A DNA stretch of 64,000 nucleotides from Gonocerus acuteangulatus. Taxonomy: Eukaryota; Arthropoda; Insecta; Hemiptera; Coreidae. The notes below the pieces were generated by a model. The model searched no databases. It was not told the DNA's origin and worked only from the letters and a program-made list of their open reading frames with translations. The stretch is from NCBI GenBank assembly GCA_946811695.1, contig OX328123.1, positions 37,785,054 to 37,849,053 on the forward strand. The letters run 5' to 3'. The position numbers were made by a program, and so were the translations under genes. Every line of letters starts with the position of its first letter. The first letter of the stretch is position 1. Shown here piece after piece: positions 30,926 to 43,329 of this stretch.

Positions 30926-32535
30926 GATTATGCTTAATCTGCATCAGGGTACATATTTTATGGATATTTGTACGTAGGGAATCTAGTAGAGCTATTTTTA
31001 ATGAGATATCCCCAACCTCATTCGAAAAACTTGAAGAACAAGAATTTTGACCAAGAAATCACAAAAGCGACGGAGGAACTTTCCCGGAGAGTATTTTCCG
31101 ACATTTATGCAACCAAGATGTATACATTTTGGTTACCTTTGACGAAGAAGGAGAAAAAATATAGTTGAACAAATAAATTGGGTTCTTAAAGTTTTATGAA
31201 TAACGCTCAACATATTTATCAACAAAAATTATAGGCATTACGAGGCATATTAAATAAAAAAAGGAATTAAATAGGCAATATGGATTTTGTCATCTTAGGC
31301 CATCAATTCTATTAAAAATGACTATGTAAACAGTCATAAGAAATTTTAAACTTTTAGTTTATTTGGTAAATTATCTCGAAAACCGTTCAGAAATCCTAAA
31401 ATAAGTAATAGGCGACTTTTCGAATGCTTAATAATTGTTCTGCTAAAACGGTTCAGGCGAAAACAAATTAGTATAATCCCCATTTGTGAATTAAAATAAC
31501 ATCTTTCCCAAAACTGTTATAGATTTGAATTTTTAATAATGTTTTCTAGACCCACCCATATCGATAAATCGATAAAGAAATGTGTTTTGAATTTTAATCC
31601 ATGAGTCCTGTCAGGAATTTCAAATAGGCTAAGCCATGTTATATCCTGAATACTGTTTTAAAGTTGCGCCTAACAGATCAAAATTATATTGGATTATCTG
31701 GTCGGCACACAAATACACAAAAATTAATTAGATACCTACATTTTGGAGTGGTATTTATGAAATATTTTTTCCCTTTTGGTGGCGATTCACTATTCTTACT
31801 TGGCTATATACAGTCCAAGATGAAGGATCATAATACAAGATTCGTCCAGACACCCTTAGAAGCAGGAGGGAGTGGTGTATGCTCGCGTTACATCCACACT
31901 GAATAATCTGGTATGTATCAGATAATTCTCTCAATTTGAAATACTCTCGCTTTCTATCCTTACAGCTGATCTCTAGTCCTGTGCTTATTAGCATCAGCTG
32001 ATAGATAATCAATTTATTGCGCTTCATCATGGCAGCAAAACACTTTTACTGCGCCTTCTAGAAATGCCTTTACTTTTACCCTTTTAAGATCTCCATTGTC
32101 TGATGAAAGTGTTGAGCTCTATAAAAAGATAGACTTTTCTTAGCATTTTTAACTATCATCTCTTCATTGTTACAACCTCTGTTTAAGCACTTTCGTTAAT
32201 TAGTATTGGCACTAATTGGTTTTAGTTTATTTTAATTAAGTAATTCAGTGTGAACCTATCATTTACATGCGTGCATGAAAAGGATAAAGTAAATTAATGA
32301 ATTTAGGGTTTTCAATTAATAACATGGATAAATTTTGCTGGTTACAGATCTCGTCCAATTGTTTATTTTGGAAATATTTACAGCTATCGTTTTAACAGAC
32401 ACTCACTCATAAATATACATACACGAGGATAGATGTTCTGTAAAATAATAAAGTTGTGTAAGTTGGGATTGCTAAAAAGAGTTAATAAAGCATTTAAATA
32501 AAATTGAGTGACATGACTACACACACACATATATT
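30926..32535. other. unassigned AT-rich spacer
   Basis: Short frames only (such as 30968-31168 and 31664-31906), none with a recognisable domain. Confidence 0.4.
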
Positions 32536-32537
32536 TA

Positions 32538-32591
<54 letters not shown>
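32536..32591. repeat. (TA)n microsatellite
   Basis: About 55 bp pure TA; no flanking HL module recognised. Confidence 0.95.
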
Positions 32592-32594
<3 letters not shown>

Positions 32595-33466
32595 GTGAAA
32601 TATATCATGCTGGTGAAATCCCGGAGAAGCAGCAGTACAGTCTGGCACTTCCATGATAGAAAAGAAGAAAAGAAATTGATTCTTGAGAAAAAAATTAGAT
32701 CTGTCATCGCCTCTCGCCTCCTTTCTCCTGTCTGCCGCCTAGATAAAGCCTTTCCTTTTGATCTTGAATTGACACCTGTATAAATATATATACACAGGAA
32801 CAGCTAACAATATTTTTTGACTCTTTTGAACTACTTCAAGAGTCATAAAGAGATGCAGATTTGTGGCCATTGTGGTGATAAGAAGTCGAAGAATAGTTTT
32901 GATACTTTTTAAAAATCTATATTTTGAGTCTTTTTGAAAAATATTCTTTTGCAGATTAATTAAACAACAAATGACCACGGAAAAACGATAACTTTTTTCG
33001 CGACATGGTACGTAGTTAGTAGTATAAGTCAGGGTTTTTGTGACATTTTTCCCTTATAAATAATTGTTAACTTTTATTTTTATTCACTGCAGTGATAACC
33101 TAAAAATAGTGTGTTTGTGTGGTATAGAGGTACACACGTGTTATTGTATTCGTTGTCTTTTATTCAATAATAATTCAAAAAAAAAAAAAAAATATCAAGT
33201 TTCATTTCAAAATTCCAACAACGCTATTAATTTTTCCGAAAATCTTACTTTCTCCCTTTGCCGAATCCGATACATTCCTTGACTTTTTAATTCAAGATTC
33301 GATTGAATATAAGTCTCCTTTTTTTTTCAGATACTACACAAAAATAAATCTGTTTGTGTGCGGTATGTGAAATCTGTAGGTATTTGCAATGCTCTTGACT
33401 GATAAACATTAATACTTATAAATAACAGGTTATTCGTTTCCATAGATAAACCTACGTAAGTAAGGA
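32592..33466. other. unassigned spacer
   Basis: No supported feature. Frames near 32595-32978 are unrecognised. Confidence 0.4.
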
Positions 33467-33545
33467 AACGTACGACTTGCAGGAACTGCGTCATCTTAGT
33501 GCGTGTTCCTTCCTATCCCTAGTAGTGTTTGGAAAGCTTAGAAAT
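33467..33545 (-). mobile_element. HL-A 3' end, solo
   Basis: ACGACTTGCAGGAACTGCGT, CATCTTAGTGCGTGTTCC, then CCTAGTAGTGTTTGGAAA, an inverted and diverged HL-A 3' end (compare 12120-12200). The body fades into unassigned DNA. Confidence 0.6.
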
Positions 33546-33927
33546 GAAACATTTGATCTTTTGTCTTAATATATCATGATAAAAGTAAACACATGTAAAA
33601 AAATCCCAAAACGAAGCAAGATCTTAGGTGCCACAACAGGAAACAGTATCCTAAGCCGAAATGACTCCATTTAATCACCGATTACTCCAAAAATAAAAAA
33701 TCATATAATAACCGTATTAATAATAAACTTTGGAATGGATACTACTACGACCATCCAACCGCTCTCGTGATATCCAAGGTTATATCGGAAAATCCCGAAA
33801 AATTGTTCTTATCCCCGACAACGGTGACGAGCATGGCATTGGAAATGGGTTCCTTACATTTCCCACGTCCAATTACTTACAAAATGTGGAAACTCGAAGT
33901 ATAATAACTCAATATCGTGAGCGTTAC

Positions 33928-33972
<45 letters not shown>

Positions 33973-34329
33973 GGCAACATTCCCACGATTAACCGAGTAT
34001 AATGTCGGGTTAAGTCGTAAGGTCAACCTCATAAGCTGGTCTACTCTCTATGAATTGAGAACATTGAACATGCTTTAATAATAACCTGATGATCTGGTTA
34101 CTTAAAACAATTATCATTAATTTGACTGACAAGTCAAGTAAGCATTATTGTTTTAAATTGACCGCTATACTGCTTGGAAGGTTTAATTTTCCTTAATTCT
34201 CAAATAGGCCGTAGTATTTTAGTTCTATGCTGGATAAGAACCAACGAGGTAGTCGTTCAGGATAAACTGAAATCTACTCCCTGCTTCCTTCTTTTATATT
34301 ATATTAATAAAAATTACAAAATATAAATT
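33546..34329. other. spacer with long poly(T) and degenerate HL-A 5' piece
   Basis: T run at about 33930-33971. 33990-34052 contains AAGGTCAACCTCATAAGC, a diverged inverted HL-A 5' module. Otherwise nothing. Confidence 0.45.
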
Positions 34330-34341
34330 ACTTTTACAATC

Positions 34342-34371
34342 CGGCGCTAATGGCCTAGATGTCGAAGCGCC

Positions 34372-34404
<33 letters not shown>
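34342..34404 (+). mobile_element. 63-bp tail-only retroposon with 12-bp duplication
   Basis: CGGCGCTAATGGCCTAGATG, TCGAAGCGCCGT, then A(n). The duplication ACTTTTACAATC is exact at 34330-34341 and 34405-34416. Only the shared SINE/LINE stem-loop tail plus poly(A) was inserted: an extremely 5'-truncated retroposition event. Confidence 0.92.
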
Positions 34405-34407
<3 letters not shown>

Positions 34408-34416
34408 TTTACAATC

Positions 34417-35189
34417 TTCTCCCATTTTTTACTTAAACGAGAGAGAATAGGAATGAATAACTTTTAACGGGCCCGCGAAACGTTGGGGATAGGAGGGAAA
34501 AGAGAGCATTTTACGGAATAAATAAATAAATGTTATATTTATATAACGTTATATTAAAATAAAACGTGAATGAGAAATAAAATAGATGATTCGTTGTTTG
34601 GGACAGGAGAGCATAAGATGATAAGAGTTAGAATCATCATTGGATCTGTGCCAAGCTCCTGCAAGGTGCTGCTCTCCTGGTTTATCAGTGACCCTTCCCG
34701 TGAGTTTCCGAGTCCCACGCGGCAGGCAACGGCACTTTTCTCGGGCCAGTGTTCGAATCAGGTCTTCAGAAAAACTTATTTATTTAATCTAATGAATTTA
34801 AATAAATTGAGTGCACAGAATACTCGCAGTACATTGGGGTATTTGGAGGGACGTTGGTTTTGTTTGTAAGTAACTATCCACTGTTTGTTTGTAAGGAATT
34901 ATCCACCTTCTAAATTGAGGTAAATGCATAATTAAGTGTCATCGGTCCATTAGGTGTGGGAGTTACTTGAAACCCTCTTATCCAAGCAGGGGCGTATATA
35001 GGAAATAATTTCGGGGAGGGGGGCTGGGAGTTGGAAAACGCCACTTCCAGTATCAGTTCAGTGAGTAAGTGTGGTTAGGAACCTGTGGATAGGTATATCA
35101 CAATGCCCACTGTCTTACCTAGACGACTCGAGTGTGTTGTATGGCCTTCTTCAAAACTATCTATGTACGGTACTCAGTATGGATTGGGA
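34417..35189. other. unassigned spacer
   Basis: Contains AGCAGGGGCGTATATAGG and a G run at 34987-35030, possibly an old repeat. A 99-codon frame at 34570-34869 is unrecognised. Confidence 0.35.
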
Positions 35190-35420
35190 GATTTGGCCCT
35201 AGGCATCAGCCGGCCAAAAACCCTAATCTGACGTCGCTTGATTTTTAGGTGTGGAGTTGGCTTAAGCCGCAAGCGTCCAAAGAACCGATTTAGAGCATAA
35301 ACCACCTGATCAAAAGGATTCGCGAAATTATTTGTGGAAATAAGAGCTAACCATCATGAGATTGCAAGGACTGCATCACCGGTGTGACCAGGTGTCGTCA
35401 GTTCTGCAAGTACCTGCCTG
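35190..35420 (+). pseudogene. Tc1/mariner-type transposase, C-terminal relic
   Basis: One frame reads PKNPNLTSLDF, stop, VWSWLKPQASKEPI, stop, SINHLIKRIREIICGNKS. The pattern SPDLNPLDFxVWxxLK...SxxxLKxxI is the third catalytic Asp region and following helix of mariner/maT-like transposases. At least three stops; rest of the gene not found. Confidence 0.5.
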
Positions 35421-36670
35421 TTGCAAGAATGTTTATAATTTCCGATGTTTTTTTTTTTTTTTTTTTTATTCGACTTTTATGTGCGACTTAATATAATCAT
35501 TAAATATCAATTGCATCAAGAATAATTTTCATTTATTTTTGATAATAATATGAAAATAAACATATTACTTTAATTTATTTGACGTTTTTCCACTCTAGAA
35601 TTCCAATTACATTATGAAATTGTGAGATAATTTCAGTTCTAAGTATATCGTTGAAGAGCTCCACACTTTGAAATTCCACAACTTTTGTGAGATTCGGCAG
35701 TCTGCAGAATTGTTTTTAGAAGATTAGTGATTTTTGAAAAGTTGTTGCTAACCAGAAGAATCTATTAATTTCACGATTTTGAATTAATATTACGGTCTGA
35801 ATGAGATAATAGTAAACGTTGAATGAACAAAGAAAATGTAATGCTGATTTAAAAAGTGTAATGAATTGTTGAAAAAAAAAAAATGTGTTCAAGGAGAGAA
35901 AATTTGAGTCGTACTAAAAAAAAAACGGGTTTTTCTATAGAACCTTTAGAGGGGCATTTGTCTAGAACGGAAATGTTCGTGGTGTTGAACTGCATTTTTT
36001 GCCTAATTTGACCCCCTGGGGTATTGTCATTGACTAGGCCCTGTATAATATCACATACTGTTGATTTGTTGGGGAAAAAAGCAAAGTCAGAAGAAGAATA
36101 TGACCAGTAATTGACGGCTAGTTTTCCATCGACCTTTGTGTATAGCCGATGTGTGGTGGGTCCTCATTTATCCCAAGTTAATGACGGCTACTACAACTAG
36201 AGCATGGGAAATCCAACAAGCAATTATAAAATGAGGGAACGGGTCATGCCAAAATATTCAATGTTGTTGAACAGGAGGCTCGGCCTCACGAATCTGCGAA
36301 CATTGATCACAAAATACCGAAAATGCGGTCGTTTTTTGCCTGTTTCCTCCCTCCGCTCATGGTGCTCGCTAGCCACATCCACCTAATGCCACAATATGGA
36401 GGTATCGATGAGAAATACCTAAGTTTCAACCCCCATAGGTCAGGAAAATACCAGTATATCAAATTGGTATGCTCAGGTCTCTGAATATATATGTTTATCT
36501 TATTATCTCACACATTTTTATGCCTCTTCGCGCTCTAGCATCATCAAAAATGTGTTTTTATTGATGCAATTTTATTCATGAGTATCGGAACATTTGTTTT
36601 TTTTTTTAAATACTTTGTTTCACATTAAAGCAGAATCCGGCAACTAAACACTATTGTTTGAGAGATGTGC
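35421..36670. other. unassigned spacer with poly(T)
   Basis: T run at 35449-35468; no recognised retroposon body. Confidence 0.35.

Positions 36671-36738
<68 letters not shown>
36671..36738. repeat. 68-bp poly(A) run
   Basis: Uninterrupted A tract after GAGATGTGCC, directly followed by HL-A body sequence. It may be an expanded retroposon tail. Confidence 0.9.
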
Positions 36739-36739
<1 letters not shown>

Positions 36740-36741
<2 letters not shown>

Positions 36742-37130
36742 TAGCGCTTGCAGATTTGCGTTAACAAGCTTTCAGGTACACTTCCTACATGTGATCGAAT
36801 GAAACCATTTTCATATCTTTAATCGTTTTCGAGAAAATGTCAATAAACTATACTTTTCTGGAATTTTATTCTAAGAAAGTACAATTTTGGTTAATTTTAC
36901 AAGGAAGACATAAAAATGTTGGTTTGAGTTTAAGGAAATATCTTGGAAAAGGTTGGTAAGTGTAATGCAACTATTCAAAAGCTTATCAACTTTCCTATAT
37001 AAAAGTTTCTTATGGAAATTTTTGATGAAACATTCTCAGTCGGAGAAATCGGTGCTTAAAATTCGAAAGAGTTCGTTGCTTTGAACGGTTATCCGCCTAT
37101 TTTTTCATCAGGTTTAAATTGTTGTTGGTT
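36740..37130 (+). mobile_element. diverged HL-A body fragment
   Basis: Shares AATGAAACCATTTTCATATC, CGTTTTCGAGAAAATG, TTTAAGGAAATATCTTGG and GTCGGAGAAATCGGTGCTTA with the bodies at 46740-47130 and 53290-53740. Both ends missing. Confidence 0.65.
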
Positions 37131-38639
37131 TTTTTTTTTTTTTTTTTTGTTTTTTCTTCGTTTTAATAAGAATTTTTCTGTAAAAGAACATAATTAAATG
37201 AAAAACAACATTTTTGTAGAGCTTCTCTTAAACATAAATTAAAATAAAGCGGAATTTGCGCAATCGGAGTCCAGGTTTACTGACAATTTTGGCACCTAAA
37301 ATCTTCTGATCTTTCAAGATAATGTTTTTGTCTATTTATTTCTTAAAAAATAACTTGCTATAATAACTATAAATAGAAAATATGACGAGGATATTTCAAA
37401 CAATTTGAATGGACACAATTAATGCACTTGAAATTGTGAGTTTTAGTTTTATTTATTTATTTATTATAACCGTTTGCTCGCTGTTGAAAGGGGGTTGAGG
37501 ATTAAGACGCTTATAGAAATTTTGCCACAACTATTTCTGATACTTTGTTGACCTCGTGCTGTTCACTGGGACGTATCGTCTGACCCGTTTCACTAGATCA
37601 GGAGTGGAGAGGTGTCCCCGTATCATTTTAGAAAGGAACTTCCTTTTCATTTGCAAATTTCACTCTTCTCTAATTATCATTCTTAAGACTCCGTTATTCC
37701 AAAGGATTTCGCCATTAAATTTAAATACGGTGCAGAGTGGGGCCGAATGGCCAAAAACCGGAAAATATTCAATATGTTGAAAACGCATTGACAATTTGGG
37801 GGCGTTTTCATTCGACTCAGAACAAAAAAATACATCAAGTTCAACTGTTTCTACTGAACATTTGAAGAGAATTAATGAACTAAAGAGGAAATGAAAGCCT
37901 ATTGCAAGATAAAAAATTCTGAAATTTTCGGAATAGGTTTCAACAAGTATTTTGAGTGTATATTTAAATTTGGTCAGGATGATTTTTTCGAAGGAATTCG
38001 TCAATTTTCCGTTTGTACCACCCCACAAGCACTCACACAAATCGCGGTATTTAATTTTGATAAAGCTCATGACTATACAACGTTAGCAGCTAGACTGAAT
38101 TCGAATTAAAAGAATTTTGACATGTGGAAATGTATTATCTGAGGCACTAGATAGTGCGAAAACTAAGGGGTACACTTATCCATTCCGTTCTCTGGGGTGT
38201 TATCATCGGATAGGCAGATGATTTTAATTCTACTCTAAACTTTAACACGTCTAGTTCGAAAAGTGATCTTCCACATCTCGGAGAAAGCCAGAGATTTTTT
38301 TGTAATAATATAATAATCATAATTCAATGCTCATTGAATAGAGCTAAAATTCGTAACTTAGAAGTTTTTATTTATTTTTTTTTTGTTTTGTTTTGTTGCA
38401 CAATTTGACTGATGGGTGAGTGGCTTAGTTGACCATCCAACTAAGGAAAAACTAGTGGAGTAGAAGAAAAATTTAATAATTTTTTTATCCCTCTTTTACA
38501 AATATATACCTATTACACATTTAGAGTAATGTGTAATTTAGACGAACTTGGAGTATTCTGAGAGTGGGCCTAAATTAATGGAGATACCCTTGAAACAGGG
38601 GAAAAATCATGCTGTTCCTAGAGCCAGTAGCTAATATAG
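37131..38639. other. unassigned spacer
   Basis: Overlapping frames at 37660-38070 (minus) and 37891-38109 (plus) were examined; neither shows a known domain and upstream codons are broken. Confidence 0.4.
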
Positions 38640-38722
38640 CGTGAGAATCACAAACTAGATAATCGAAATCAGCGCTTTCGAGAATCGAATCCGCTCTTGC
38701 ACCACTACGCGGCGCCCTTTCA
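38640..38722 (-). repeat. tRNA-like (SINE head) fragment
   Basis: Minus strand: GGGCGCCGCGTAGTGGTGCA with B-box-like GATTCGATTCTCG. No retroposon tail found; probably an old SINE head. Confidence 0.4.
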
Positions 38723-39055
38723 GAAGCAATTTTTATATACAACACATTTGAGCATTATCTACCTCCTGACATCTCCTTATCTTGAAATTAATTTCAAGAT
38801 GCATGTTATCATATATTAAAAAGAATTTTACTCATTCTGATATTCCTTTATATTTAAGCATACATACTAAATAACTGTCTTTATTTACATTTTAACGTTC
38901 CCTTATATAATTCAGTTGTCCATTACAAATATTCTTTAAAGTTTATCCACCTCTTTTAAATAACACATATTTGCTGGGACGGATTATTTACAGGTTACTA
39001 CTACCCTTTTTTGGCCAGGACCGACCTAATGTTCTTCCTTTTTCCGAAATAAAAG
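38723..39055. other. unassigned AT-rich spacer
   Basis: Nothing supported. Confidence 0.4.
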
Positions 39056-39112
39056 CCACTATTCCTAGTGGGAATCGAACCTACGACCTCAGGCACAGAG
39101 TACTCGCTCCTT
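39056..39112 (-). repeat. tRNA-like (SINE head) fragment
   Basis: Minus strand contains GAGGTCGTAGGTTCGATTCC and CACTAGGAATAG: a perfect B box with a T-arm-like context. The A box side is poor. Confidence 0.5.
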
Positions 39113-40679
39113 AAAATTCCCCCCAGCCTCTTAATAATCTATTAATAATTCACTGTAAATTTAAAATATTTATGGGAGCTGAATGAAAAATTCTTTTTAG
39201 TCTTTCTTAACATAGTGACCAACTAACCACGATGACCCTTCCATCTCTATAGTCTTAAAATAATAATAATAATAATAATTGGATTCTTTTATATGATAAT
39301 ACAAACACTTTCTTCAACGGCAATGCTATAACTATTCCCCAGTTTCGGAGGAAGGAAATGTAAAAAAATTGTCCTACAATATTCCTCTCGTTTCCTATAT
39401 AAATATGCCATGTGCTTATTAATTTTAATTTTCATATTGTGCTTCTTCCAATGGCCATCTCCAAGTTTTAATTACTTTAATGTTTCCATGTTGTACCCAG
39501 AGGGCAGCGTTAGGATTCCAGATCCTTTAAAAGTTAATACTGAATAGGCATTATATCGTTCCTACCATGTCAATCTATCGAATAAGAAAAATCTAGTTTT
39601 CCAGATTCGGGACTTTCCTCGTGGATTGTGGACAATACGGGTTGTCGCAAATTGTCGGAAATCTAGCCCCTTTAGAATAGCCTTTAAGGCCTTAAATAAA
39701 GTATCGAATAAGACAATTTTTCAATATATTACTTCTTGAATGTATCGAATATGTTCGTTCTCTAGTTTGCTCCGATTTTCATATTTGATAGTTTGACAGG
39801 GTAGAGACGGTATGATTACTTCAGTTGTAGAGCATCTAATAAAGGTTAAATAGACAATCTTCTGGCATTTTGAAAATCATTTTTTTACAAAATTGTTGTT
39901 TTTTCTGTGATTTTGTTCTTGGAAGACCATAAGTTGAAAGCAAGCTGCTCTGCTTTATAGGCTTGAGGCACGAATAATCAAGATCAGAAGTTCTCCTTTT
40001 CTAATATCATTGTCTTTGAAATTGTTCTCCTGAGTACCTGAGAGAGATAACAAAGTAAACAAAACTAATGAGCGAATGACATCACTACTACATATTTATA
40101 TAAGTCAATAAAATATCAAGTGCACCCCCCGCCGTATTATTTAATCATATAAGTGGACGTAACAACGTCATAAAAAACTCAAATTGCCAAGATAATACGT
40201 ATTAGCAATTAGATTGTATAAACCTTAATAAACTTTATCTACAGAGGAAAATTAATTTCATATTCTCGTTTTTCCTTTTACGGCTCCGTGTGAGGTATAT
40301 GAATTTATTATTCCACTTATGAATCCTAATTTTCCAAGTTCTGGTTTGTTTAATGTGTTTAAACAAATACGACCTTATTTGATGACCGAAAGCGTGCTGT
40401 CTTGAAAACATTAAGTTCCCACGAATTTTAAGTGATATTTTCATCTAAAAAGCTATCCCACTACCTTAACACATACATTCAAACATATACAATCAAACAA
40501 GCTGGTTTCCTACTGAGACCAAGTTCAGAAGATGCTGCTCACTGTGTTATTGCCAAGAAGCGGAACACTGATTAAATTAAATAAATAATGTATTTTATTC
40601 GGGCAGAAACTACAAGGTTATTATTGGCGACGATTTAGCGTTTCGTTTAGATTTTGGTTTGCATTATATAGTCTGGTTA

Positions 40680-40682
<3 letters not shown>
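39113..40682. other. unassigned AT-rich spacer
   Basis: (ATA)n near 39260-39280; no coding or terminal-repeat signal. Confidence 0.4.
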
Positions 40683-40736
<54 letters not shown>

Positions 40737-40744
40737 GGGGGGGG
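40683..40744. repeat. (TA)n(TG)n(G)n tract
   Basis: Compound microsatellite directly before the SINE-T2 head. Confidence 0.92.
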
Positions 40745-41098
40745 GGCGAGGTTAGCTCAGTGGTAGAGCGCTGGACTAATAAGATGGAGGCCTGAGTTCA
40801 AATCCCGAGCAAGCACTAAAGATTTTTTAAAGAGAAAGTGTCTTCGTTCATGGGTTGAATTCGGCCTCCCTGACCGTCCCTAGGCCAACCCAGCCTTTAA
40901 TTAATTAATTAATTAATAATGAGTACCTTGGTTGGTGCTAATGACTCTAGGAGTCGAAGCAGCCAAGGGGAAAATCAGGCGGCCGGAGCATAGTACTGAC
41001 CACACTATCTCCCTAGTGTGCCGTATGGTCATGAATCAGATACCTCTATAGTATCTGCCCCTCAGGGTCCTCGTGGCCTGTTACGGGACTGATTTTTT

Positions 41099-41100
<2 letters not shown>
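40745..41100 (+). mobile_element. long tRNA-headed SINE (SINE-T2), full copy
   Basis: Head GGCGAGGTTAGCTCAGTGGT and B box GAGTTCAAATCCCGAGC are near perfect RNA polymerase III boxes. Then CACTAAAGATTTTTT, GGCCTCCCTGACCGTCCC, an (AATT)n stretch, the internal stem-loop GGTTGGTGCTAATGACTC, and GTTACGGGACTGATTTT before another (TA)n. Copies at 20942-21290 (minus) and 6000-6325 (old). Both better copies end at a (TA)n tract. Confidence 0.9.
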
Positions 41101-41103
<3 letters not shown>

Positions 41104-41176
<73 letters not shown>

Positions 41177-41178
41177 AA
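41104..41178. repeat. (TA)n(TG)n microsatellite
   Basis: At the 3' end of SINE-T2, possibly its tail. Confidence 0.92.
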
Positions 41179-41189
41179 TTGCACCCTGG

Positions 41190-41340
41190 ATGTTGGCGCT
41201 AATGGCCTAGATTTGAAAAAAAAAATAATAATAATTAATTAAAGGCTGGGTCGGCCTAGGGACGGTCAGGGGGGCCGAATTCAACCCATGAACTCAGTTC
41301 CTCCAGCATATGAGTCAAGTCCACTGAGCTAATCTCGCCC
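41190..41340 (-). mobile_element. SINE-T2 fragment beside a stem-loop tail
   Basis: GTTGGCGCTAATGGCCTAGA with poly(A)-like sequence on the plus strand, then inverted SINE-T2 sequence (GGCCTAGGGACGGTCAGG; GGCCGAATTCAACCCATGAA) ending at an eroded head with GAGCTAATCTCGCCCC. The B box is lost. Confidence 0.65.
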
Positions 41341-42088
41341 CACTGGTAGCTTAAATATAACGTTTTTGTTTATTATTTACTAAATACACTAATAGTAGCT
41401 TTAATACGTTATAATTTATTTAGTTTAGTCTCTTCGTATTATGTTTCCCAGTTCTGTACGACCAGATTATCGAGTGGTAGAAACAGTTCTTTAAGAGAGA
41501 GAAATGATGACTTAACGTACATAGGAGATATACAATATTTCGTTCAAATATCATTAAATATGTTTAGAACCTGAAGATGGTTGTGTATTGTGATGGTGTA
41601 TCTTCTGTAAGTATTAGTGACGTTCTTGAGGAATGTCTGGGTCACTGCGAAGTCTGCTAATACCTATTTGTCTTATTGACCTGGTTACATTACTACATGT
41701 ACCGGTTGGTCTCTGCGCGTTTTCCATTAAGGATGAGTGTGTGAGACGGCAGTGTACAAATCAAAGTCACTTCTTCACGTTTTGCCTGAAAGTCTGTATT
41801 TTTGCTTCGTGGAAACTATCAATGCCTGAATAGCCATGAAATAGTGATCTGTTTTTTATCTTTTCGGAGAGTGTAAAGCTAAGAGAATAATATTGCAATG
41901 ATTGGACCTAATTCTAAATATTTCCCAACGAGAGTATAGCATTTAAGGAATTCCAATTCGATTTTAATATTAGCAAAATGGAAAATGTTCGGGATTCTTA
42001 ACAGATGTCTAGAGGATACTGCTCCCGATATATGGCTTTTAGATAGTTTTTTTTTCTTGAAACAGATTTTTTTCTCATATTAAACAGA
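41341..42088. other. unassigned spacer
   Basis: A 66-codon frame at 41633-41833 is not recognised. Confidence 0.4.
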
Positions 42089-43329
42089 CTAGCTGAATAC
42101 CCGTACTTCACCACGGTCGATAAGTATTTTTTATATTGAGTTAAATAAGATATGATCAAAATTAACGCTACTACATAATTTTGTACAGCTTATTATTGCA
42201 CGGACTTTAAAGTTACCCGGGAAACACCATGTGGAGGTAACCGTGCTTATTTCCGTTGGAGAGTAAAAAAAAAAAAAATACAACAACCGCTTGAAAAGTT
42301 AGGTAAACAGAGACAAATACACGTTGAAAAGTATAAAACTAACAAATTTAAAGTTTTAAGCACGTCAATCTCTTCGATTGACATCGCCCCACCGAACATT
42401 ACAAGAGAATCTTATTGTAGAGAATTTAGTAACCTTTCGAATAGCCGCCTTCCACTTACTACGAGTTTCCAACCGTTTTCGAGATATTTTAGAAAATAGA
42501 CTGAGATCCGAAAACGTTGTATCACCATTCATACAATTTTTTTCCATATACTTCGTTTCTGAATACCCAAACGGAAAATTAGTTTTGAAAAGTATTTCTA
42601 TCAATTTTTTCTGGTAAATGGCTACAGAACTCGCTTAAAAAATGGTTTCATTCGTTTTCCTACGTTATGGAATCTTTCGCGCAAATTTCGCTCCAAAAAC
42701 CATGTTCCAGTAAACGGATTCAACTGGTTAATGAACTTGACCTTTTAAATGAGAAGAAAGATTTTTGTACCAAATGTTATCAAAATCGAACCATTTTTGA
42801 GCCGATGAGGAACTTCTTAATAATTCAAACCCCCCTAAAAGTACTTAAACATTTGAATATCAAAAAAACCTTCTTAGCGAGTGTTTACACTCTAAACGTA
42901 TTGTCCGTGCAAAATTTCAAATTTTTGTGTCAAATGGTTCGGGATATTATTAGCTCGGATGGGCCATCACCAGGGCCTAAACTCTATGAGGGACAAAATC
43001 ACATTTTATTTCTAGTAATTCAAGGACTGCCATCATAGTGGAAATTAACCTAAATTAAAAATAATACTATGAAATAGATAATGTAAGGTAACAGCTGTTC
43101 TTTATCGTCCTAGCAACGCTTGCTGCCTAGGCGAGCATGCTCTAACCAACTACAACATTAAACCCCTCTAAAAATACTTAAAAATTCGAATATAAAAAAA
43201 TCCTTTCTTAGTGAGTGCCTACGTTATATAGGGAGTGTCCATACAAAATTTCACAATTTTCTGTCGAGTGGTTTGGGCAGGAGGATGATAGGTCAGTGAG
43301 TGAGTGGTATTTGGCAAATATATAGTAGA
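42089..43329 (-). mobile_element. Helitron A of a head-to-tail pair
   Basis: On the minus strand it starts TCTACTATATATTTGCC (TC at 43329-43328) and ends GTACGGGTATTCAGCTAG (CTAG at 42092-42089), followed by T. Its 5' 345 bp repeats 44143-44488 and its 3' 145 bp repeats 43330-43470. The middle carries an HL-A fragment. Non-coding. Confidence 0.82.
42300..42815 (-). mobile_element. HL-A body fragment inside Helitron A
   Basis: Inverted HL-A sequence: GTTTTAAGCACGTCAATCTC, TAGAGAATTTAGTAACCTTT, CGTTTTCGAGATATTTTAGA, AATGGTTTCATTCGTTTTCC, TTTTTGTACCAAATGTTATC. Both termini absent, so it was inserted and eroded, or captured. Confidence 0.65.

Noticed and set aside
37660..38109. Opposed frames of 136 (minus) and 72 (plus) codons
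   Set aside because: Neither resembles a known family; upstream codons on the plus strand are broken by stops and no splice signals stood out.
40745..40818. Functional tRNA genes (40745, 21215, 5345, 8300, 48199)
   Set aside because: They have good RNA polymerase III boxes but poor acceptor pairing and are joined to retroposon bodies or tails, so they are SINE heads.
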